This document shows positions 58,755 through 64,000 of a DNA stretch of 64,000 nucleotides, one piece after another; positions within the stretch are counted from its first letter, which is position 1; each line of letters begins with the position of its first letter. The notes under the pieces were generated by a model. The model saw only the letters and a program-made list of their open reading frames with translations, was not told the origin of the DNA and ran no database searches. The translations under genes and the position numbers were made by a program. Source of the DNA: an uncultured Azospirillum sp. (lineage in GTDB: Bacteria; Pseudomonadota; Alphaproteobacteria; RF32; CAG-239); assembly GCA_947301965.1 (NCBI GenBank), contig CAMYUM010000002.1:1-64000 (forward strand), given 5' to 3'.

Positions 58755-61700
58755 ATGAGATTTTTAAAAAAGTTATTTTATTATAGGACAAGAAATACAA
58801 AAAAATATCGTTTATTCGGTGTAACACTTCTAAAAATAAAAAAAATGAACGATAGAAAGGTATATAAAATTTTTAACTTTATTAAATTGAGTCCAACAAT
58901 AAGATACCACTTTTCGGTAAAGCAGTCTATGTATTTTTATATAAATCGTGTTATTGGAAAAATTGTATATAGGAGACAGATAAAAGCAAATCGAAATGCT
59001 CGAATATTGGTATGTCTGCATATGTTCTATCCACAAGCGTGGAAGCTCATTACGCGATATTTACATAACCTTGATAGCTATCATTACGATTTATTGATAA
59101 CTTATACCAAAGGTAATTTTTCTGATGATGAAGTTTCACAGATGAAACAATTTAAGCCTGGTACAACGGTTATTGAATATGAGAACAAAGGATTTGATGT
59201 CGGACCATTTATAGACTCCTTAAACAGTATTGATTTGACGAAATATGATATTGTTTTAAAACTTCATTCTAAGGGAATTACTCGGAAATTTATTTTTATA
59301 TATAATCAAATTTTTAGGTATAAAGATTGGTTTTTCAATCTTTATAATGGTGTGTTGGGCGGAAAGTCCGTGCATATTATGATTGACGAGTTATTTAACG
59401 AGCCAAAAATTGGTATCGTTGCAGCCCGAAATTTGATTGTACACGATCCCAAACATAAGCGTTTTTTTACTACTGAACAATTTAAAAATACCAACATAGA
59501 AATATTACCAGGCTATCAGTATGTGGCAGGAACATGTTTTGCTATAAAGGCATCATTATTACAAAAATTTAAGAAACATGCTTTTACAATTAATAATTTT
59601 GCTATGTCCGAGCGCGGATCCTTTTCATTTGCGCATGCAATGGAGCGTGTGATCTGTGCTTTTATTGAACCTTTAGGATATGAGTTTTATGGGATTAAAA
59701 CAAAGCATCCACTATACAAAAAAGAAACTTCTTGTTGTCGGAAGTATAGCAGTCTGAGGTTGTTAAATGATAATAGATTTAAACTGGATTATGATTTTTT
59801 TTATAAGGTTCTGGAAACAAGGCCAGTTTTTGACTATGCAATTAAGACCATAAAACTTGGAAATATTAGAAGGTATTGGGATGGAAACTTTTATAAGTTA
59901 AGTGACACTTCTCCATATGCGTATCTTATGGGAAATAAGGAGAGGTATGATCATTATTGCTGTATAAATTCAAAATCCAGTCCGTTCAATATGTCAAGAG
60001 AGCGTTTTGATGAACTTATTGAATCGATAAAAAAGTCGTATGATGTCAGCAAAATGCCGGTAATTAATGACAAGGATAGTGCTATAATGGATGGACAACA
60101 CAGAGTTGCAATTTTGTTGTATTTGTATGGTGAAGAATATGAAATTCCTGTGTTGAGTCTGTGTATGAATAATGAAAAACAAAATAAAATACAAATATTT
60201 CAGAAAATTAAGATTAATAAAAAAGGTCGTAAAGTAAAAAAGTATAAGTTGTGTGGTTTTACAGTATTGCGTAAAGAAAAAACGCTAACGAAGAAAAAAT
60301 GGGAATTTCTAGGAATAAAAATAAGTAAGAAGTTAAAGAGAAAAGCTTATATAACTGTAAATCCTAAATTAGAGATAAAAAAATATTATAAAAATATTAA
60401 AGATAACATCATTTCGATAGAAACAATAAAAAAAATAATATCACAATCTGAAATAAAAGTGGTTAGCTTTGATATATTTGATACTTTATTAATTCGTCCA
60501 GGATTGTATCCAACAGATGTTCTTTATTTGGTAGATGCAAAAATTAAAAAAGAATATCAAATTGATTTTATACAATATCGCTTGTCGGCAGAACAAAAAT
60601 TGGGCAATCCTCATGCGACAATTGATGATATATACGATTTTATAATGGTGGAATATAATCTGCCATCAGATGTTGTTAATATCATGAAAAAAGAGGAATT
60701 GAATTGTGAGGCATCACTTTTATCGCGTCGTGAGGATATTTATTCTTTATATGAGTATGCTATTAAATTTGGTAAACGTATAATTGCGATTTCTGATATG
60801 TATTTGCCGGCACCATTTTTGTATCAAGTTCTAGAAAAAAATGGTTATGATAAAATAGCAAAAATTTATGTTTCTAATGATTGTAAATGTAGAAAAGATT
60901 TGGGGGAACTTTATCGATATGTTGAGGAAAGAGAAAAAATTGAACCGCAAAGTATCTTACATATTGGAGATAATTATAGCTCGGATTATTTAAGAGCAAT
61001 TGAGAATAATTTTACAGCAATACATTATCCTTCGATTAAAGATATTATTTTTGCTCAGAATAGTATATATCAAAATGTTTGGCAGAAAATGTCGCCAGAC
61101 CCGATGATGCGTGTTTTATTGGGATATACACTCAATAATTATTTTAGAAATATGGAAAATGTTAAAAATACACCTAACGTACTAGTTGATTTTAAGGCTC
61201 TTGTAGAACTTAGTATTTCTCCGGTTGTCATGTTTATTGCATTATCAATAGCCAATAAAAAAGAAATTCAAAATAGCTATTCAAAAATATTTTTTGCTTC
61301 TAGAGATGGTTATTTACCTAAATTAGCGTATGATATTATTAAGAGATATCAAAAAATACTTCCTTCTGAATATTTATATGCTGGTCGTAGAGCATATTTT
61401 TCATGTGTTGAAGAATCAATTTGGAATTATATGGGAAATATGTGTACTGATAATATGCACATATATAAAATAGAAAATTTACTTGAGGGATTAATTTCTG
61501 ATAAAAAAATTAAACATAAGATTGTTGCTTCATTGTCTGAAGATGAGAAGCAATTGGATTTTAATAGAAATAGAAAACAAGTTATAGAAATATTAAGATG
61601 CCATAAAAAGGTCTTTGATAATTATTTTGATCAACACAAAGCGAATGCTAAAAAATATTATAATAAGCTGAAAACAGATAGTATTAGAGAAATTGTTTTC

Positions 61701-63047
61701 GACTGTGGTTATTCTGGCTCTATTTCGAAAGCCTTAACAGCTGTTATGGAAAAACCTGTTGATAAAATATATTTATGGGAACGGGAAAAGAATAAGGTTT
61801 TAGATTCACAAAACAAAACGTCAACATTTGTTCTAATGAATGAGAAATTTTTATTTAATGGTATTCATTTATTGTATGAGGAGTTGTTTTCTCCTTTGGA
61901 AGGGGGATGCCTGGGATTTGATGAGAATGCCCAACCACTGCTTGAAAAATGTGAATTTTCAGAGAGTATGAAAAATAAATATGATTTAATTAAAGCTAGA
62001 GTGGCGTCATATGTGATGCAATTTTGTGAAATATTTAAAGATTATTTGCCATATATCTCATTTTATGATACAAATGCTCTACAAAGAATATTATACTACA
62101 GTATTAAAAAATCGCCATATCAAGAAATTAATAATTTGTGCGATATTGTTTTTTCTGATCCTATATTTTCTGCTCAGTCTCAAACATTAGTTCATAAAAT
62201 CCAAGAGAAGACGGTTTATGATGATGTTTATCAAGGTACGGGGTTTAATAACCCATTTAATATTGCTAATCTACCAATGACATTACCTAGCAAGATTTTT
62301 AAAATAGGTATTCATTGCCATTTATATAATATACATTTGTACGAAGAAATTTTGGATTACTTAAAAGATTTTCCTGTTAAATTTGACTTTATTTTGACGA
62401 TCTGCGATGAAAAGAAAAAAAATCTGTTAAAAAATGTGTTTAATGAGGTTACTATACCTAATTTAAATAATCTAATCATAAAAGTTGTTCTCAATCGTGG
62501 ACGAGATGTGGCACCATGGTTAATTTCTTGCTTCGATGAACAAAAAAAATATGATTTGTTTTGTCATATTCACGGTAAAATATCAAAACATTTTAGCTGG
62601 GGAAACGAGTGGAGGCAATATTTATTTGAAAATTTGCTTCAAAAGGGAACAGTTATTGATATATTAAATTTGTTTGCCAATGATGAGAAGTTAGGAATGA
62701 TATTTCCAGAAAGTTTTCCTGCATTAGTTAATATATGTATAAATAATAGTATTTCAAAAGAAGGTTTGGATGGTGAGCCTGGGATGATTAAAAATTTATT
62801 GCAGAAAATGCATCTTAATTCAGATTTTACGCACAAGGATTTGTTTTTTTCAGAAGGAACTATGATGTGGTATCGCCCGCAGGCACTTAAACCTCTTTTC
62901 GATTTAAGATTGCAATATGAAGATTTTCCGTCTGAGCCTATTGGGATAGGAGGAACAATTGCTCACGCAATAGAAAGATTACCTGCATATGTTTGTCAGC
63001 AGTGTGGTTATACGGCTAAATTTTATACGAAGATTAAAAAATATTAA
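58755..63047 (+). CDS. Multidomain glycosyltransferase: RgpF-like, DGQHR, HAD and second RgpF-like domains (1430 aa)
   Basis: The N-terminal rhamnan-synthesis-F-like region (about 80-330) has RILVCLHMFYPQAWKLITRY and YENKGFDVGPFIDSL. An insert with DKDSAIMDGQHRVAILLYLY (about 440-460) resembles a ParB/sulfiredoxin-like domain. A HAD-like domain (about 565-780) has D573 in VVSFDIFDTLL, SDMYLPAPF and HIGDNYSSDY. It is followed by FASRDGYLPKLAYDI, YAGRRAYF and VFDCGYSGSISKAL. A second RgpF-like region (about 1185-1430) has GIHCHLYNIHLYEEIL and FCHIHGKIS. Two LxGxxLLK-type motifs (KYRLFGVTLLKIKK, KYKLCGFTVLRKEK) occur, often seen in LPS enzymes. Its composition is visibly AT-richer than the rest. 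Acceptor unknown. Confidence 0.85.
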   Translation: MRFLKKLFYYRTRNTKKYRLFGVTLLKIKKMNDRKVYKIFNFIKLSPTIRYHFSVKQSMYFYINRVIGKIVYRRQIKANRNARILVCLHMFYPQAWKLITRYLHNLDSYHYDLLITYTKGNFSDDEVSQMKQFKPGTTVIEYENKGFDVGPFIDSLNSIDLTKYDIVLKLHSKGITRKFIFIYNQIFRYKDWFFNLYNGVLGGKSVHIMIDELFNEPKIGIVAARNLIVHDPKHKRFFTTEQFKNTNIEILPGYQYVAGTCFAIKASLLQKFKKHAFTINNFAMSERGSFSFAHAMERVICAFIEPLGYEFYGIKTKHPLYKKETSCCRKYSSLRLLNDNRFKLDYDFFYKVLETRPVFDYAIKTIKLGNIRRYWDGNFYKLSDTSPYAYLMGNKERYDHYCCINSKSSPFNMSRERFDELIESIKKSYDVSKMPVINDKDSAIMDGQHRVAILLYLYGEEYEIPVLSLCMNNEKQNKIQIFQKIKINKKGRKVKKYKLCGFTVLRKEKTLTKKKWEFLGIKISKKLKRKAYITVNPKLEIKKYYKNIKDNIISIETIKKIISQSEIKVVSFDIFDTLLIRPGLYPTDVLYLVDAKIKKEYQIDFIQYRLSAEQKLGNPHATIDDIYDFIMVEYNLPSDVVNIMKKEELNCEASLLSRREDIYSLYEYAIKFGKRIIAISDMYLPAPFLYQVLEKNGYDKIAKIYVSNDCKCRKDLGELYRYVEEREKIEPQSILHIGDNYSSDYLRAIENNFTAIHYPSIKDIIFAQNSIYQNVWQKMSPDPMMRVLLGYTLNNYFRNMENVKNTPNVLVDFKALVELSISPVVMFIALSIANKKEIQNSYSKIFFASRDGYLPKLAYDIIKRYQKILPSEYLYAGRRAYFSCVEESIWNYMGNMCTDNMHIYKIENLLEGLISDKKIKHKIVASLSEDEKQLDFNRNRKQVIEILRCHKKVFDNYFDQHKANAKKYYNKLKTDSIREIVFDCGYSGSISKALTAVMEKPVDKIYLWEREKNKVLDSQNKTSTFVLMNEKFLFNGIHLLYEELFSPLEGGCLGFDENAQPLLEKCEFSESMKNKYDLIKARVASYVMQFCEIFKDYLPYISFYDTNALQRILYYSIKKSPYQEINNLCDIVFSDPIFSAQSQTLVHKIQEKTVYDDVYQGTGFNNPFNIANLPMTLPSKIFKIGIHCHLYNIHLYEEILDYLKDFPVKFDFILTICDEKKKNLLKNVFNEVTIPNLNNLIIKVVLNRGRDVAPWLISCFDEQKKYDLFCHIHGKISKHFSWGNEWRQYLFENLLQKGTVIDILNLFANDEKLGMIFPESFPALVNICINNSISKEGLDGEPGMIKNLLQKMHLNSDFTHKDLFFSEGTMMWYRPQALKPLFDLRLQYEDFPSEPIGIGGTIAHAIERLPAYVCQQCGYTAKFYTKIKKY

Positions 63048-63048
63048 A

Positions 63049-63828
63049 ATGAGTGAAATACATCGCTTTTTGATGAGAGGAAAGAATTGTAAAATGAAGA
63101 TAGGTATTTTTTATAATAAAAATACAAGGTCATTGAAACGAGATGGATTTTCGGTTGTACTGCCAACCTATAACAGAGCTTTTTGTATTACCAAAGCCAT
63201 AAATTCTCTATTGTGTCAGACTTATCAGAATTTTGAGCTTATTGTTGTTGATGATGGTTCTTCGGATGGTACAGAAGATGTGATAAAGCAAAATTATGCC
63301 AAACAGATCAGAAGTAGAAAAATTATTTATCATAAACTACCTTTTAATCGCGGGGCTTGTTATGCCCGTACTTTAGGACAGAAACTCGCAAAAGGGAAGT
63401 GGATAGCTTATTTGGACAGTGATAATGAAATGTATGTCGATTTTTTAGAAACTTTTAGAAACGGTATTGTATGTAATCCCAAAAGTAAGGTTTTTTATGC
63501 GCAAATATGCAGACAGTCAGATGGCGGAATTATTGGAAAGGAATTTGATTTTGATGGATTGTGTCGAGGAAATTATATAGATATGGGAGTTTTTGTGCAT
63601 CATAAATCAATGATTGCTAAATGTGATGGTTTTGATGAGAATTTGAAAAGGCTTGAAGATTGGGACTTGATTATACGTTATACAAGATGTGAAACGCCAG
63701 TTTATTTACCATTCCCATTACTTTCTTATAACGATGGACGACATAAAAGGATTACAACTTCAGAATCTTACGATGATGCTGAGAAATATGTCATGGCGAA
63801 ATTAGAGCGATATAAAAAGGCACAATAA
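63049..63828 (+). CDS. Family 2 glycosyltransferase
   Basis: GT-A fold: FSVVLPTYNRAFCITKAINSL, VVDDGSSDGTEDVI, NRGACYARTLGQKLAKGKWIAYL and DSDNEM are diagnostic. The start is set at 63049 (MSEIHRFLMRG), one base after the upstream stop codon; ATG 63094 with GAGGAAAG upstream (12-bp spacing) is an alternative. The product is 260 or 245 aa. It is coupled to the large glycosyltransferase, so both probably build the same glycan. Confidence 0.88.
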   Translation: MSEIHRFLMRGKNCKMKIGIFYNKNTRSLKRDGFSVVLPTYNRAFCITKAINSLLCQTYQNFELIVVDDGSSDGTEDVIKQNYAKQIRSRKIIYHKLPFNRGACYARTLGQKLAKGKWIAYLDSDNEMYVDFLETFRNGIVCNPKSKVFYAQICRQSDGGIIGKEFDFDGLCRGNYIDMGVFVHHKSMIAKCDGFDENLKRLEDWDLIIRYTRCETPVYLPFPLLSYNDGRHKRITTSESYDDAEKYVMAKLERYKKAQ

Positions 63829-63879
63829 TTTATTATAGCTTTTTACTCAAAATTCCGGCTGATAAATTGTTCGTTGTGG

Positions 63880-63909
63880 TTGCAGTTTAAATAAAATTAC
63901 CTATATATT
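63880..63909 (+). promoter_or_regulatory. Promoter of lon
   Basis: TTGCAG (63880-63885) with TATATA (63902-63907, 16 bp) or TATATT (63904-63909, 18 bp), about 31 bp before the lon start. No heat-shock (sigma-32) consensus is evident in the visible sequence. Confidence 0.45.
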
Positions 63910-63939
63910 AGATGTAATCATAAACAGGACAGCAGAATA

Positions 63940-64000
63940 ATGGATAATAAAGAAACTTTTCCCCTTTTACCACTCAGAGATATTGTAGTTTACCCCAAAA
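63940..64000 (+). CDS. lon: ATP-dependent protease Lon, N-terminal start (partial)
   Basis: The first 20 codons read MDNKETFPLLPLRDIVVYPK, the conserved start of the Lon substrate-binding (LON) domain. The gene runs off the right edge. AGGA lies 10 bp before the ATG. Lon degrades misfolded and regulatory proteins, and in Caulobacter also DnaA and CcrM. Confidence 0.9.
   Translation, partial: MDNKETFPLLPLRDIVVYPK

Noticed and set aside
1..64000. CRISPR arrays, prophage and insertion sequences
   Set aside because: No regularly spaced repeats, cas genes, phage structural genes or transposases were found on reading both strands.

Overview
The window looks like chromosomal DNA of a low-GC, probably host-associated or uncultured alphaproteobacterium. 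The evidence for this is a CckA-type hybrid kinase next to an Hda-like protein, a GAAC-N7-GAAC SOS box at recA, a DUF2155 gene beside MlaD genes, and an alphaproteobacterial-type 5S rRNA tail at the left edge. Base composition is AT-rich and most genes have AGGA/GGAG ribosome binding sites. The exact lineage is inferred; gut-associated low-GC Alphaproteobacteria would fit.

Layout. 0-5 kb: 3' tip of an rRNA operon, a small membrane protein, uvrA, an orphan substrate-binding protein and ssb. 5-12.4 kb (minus): a group with two tandem MlaD genes, DUF2155 and a glycosyltransferase, then plsY-dprA-topA. 12.6-20.3 kb (plus): a long envelope/growth operon pyrH-frr-uppS-cdsA-rseP-bamA-lpxD-fabZ, lacking the dxr, skp, lpxA and lpxB often found in such clusters. 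20.3-30.7 kb: a DMT-type membrane protein, tRNA-Ser(GCT), SIMPL protein, NUDIX hydrolase, recA with SOS-type promoter, HD hydrolase, CNNM/CBS protein, a HAD phosphatase overlapping a glycerol-1-phosphate dehydrogenase homologue, and several unknowns. 30.7-37.6 kb (minus): pgm-cckA-hda and a TPR protein. 37.7-45.5 kb (plus): uracil-DNA glycosylase, two related secreted proteins plus a soluble lytic transglycosylase, small membrane proteins, UDP-glucose dehydrogenase and two tandem acyl carrier proteins. 45.5-50 kb: a probable beta-barrel protein, tRNA-Met(CAT), and a small accessory block with a PcfJ-like/leucine-rich protein and a YwqK-type repeat protein. 50-57 kb: uvrD/pcrA, MoxR-DUF58, a TPR protein, a palindromic GTCATTGC element, a previously untracked 42-aa membrane peptide, mlaC and mlaA. 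57.3-64 kb: a surface-polysaccharide block (DegT aminotransferase, a 1430-aa multidomain glycosyltransferase, a family-2 glycosyltransferase) and the start of lon.

The genes fit a Gram-negative cell investing in its envelope: outer-membrane lipid transport (MlaA, MlaC, two MlaD), barrel assembly (BamA), lipid A and fatty acid steps (LpxD, FabZ, ACPs), phospholipid synthesis (PlsY, CdsA) and sugar-nucleotide/glycan enzymes (Pgm, Ugd, DegT, several glycosyltransferases), mixed with DNA repair (UvrA, UvrD, RecA, UDG, SSB, TopA, DprA) and cell-cycle control (CckA, Hda). No CRISPR array, prophage, insertion sequence or integrase was seen. The most interesting unexplained items are the HAD/glycerol-1-phosphate dehydrogenase pair, a shared [D/N]G[Q/H]HR domain in two otherwise different proteins, the PcfJ-LRR protein, the tandem ACPs and the palindromic repeat at 55.5 kb.
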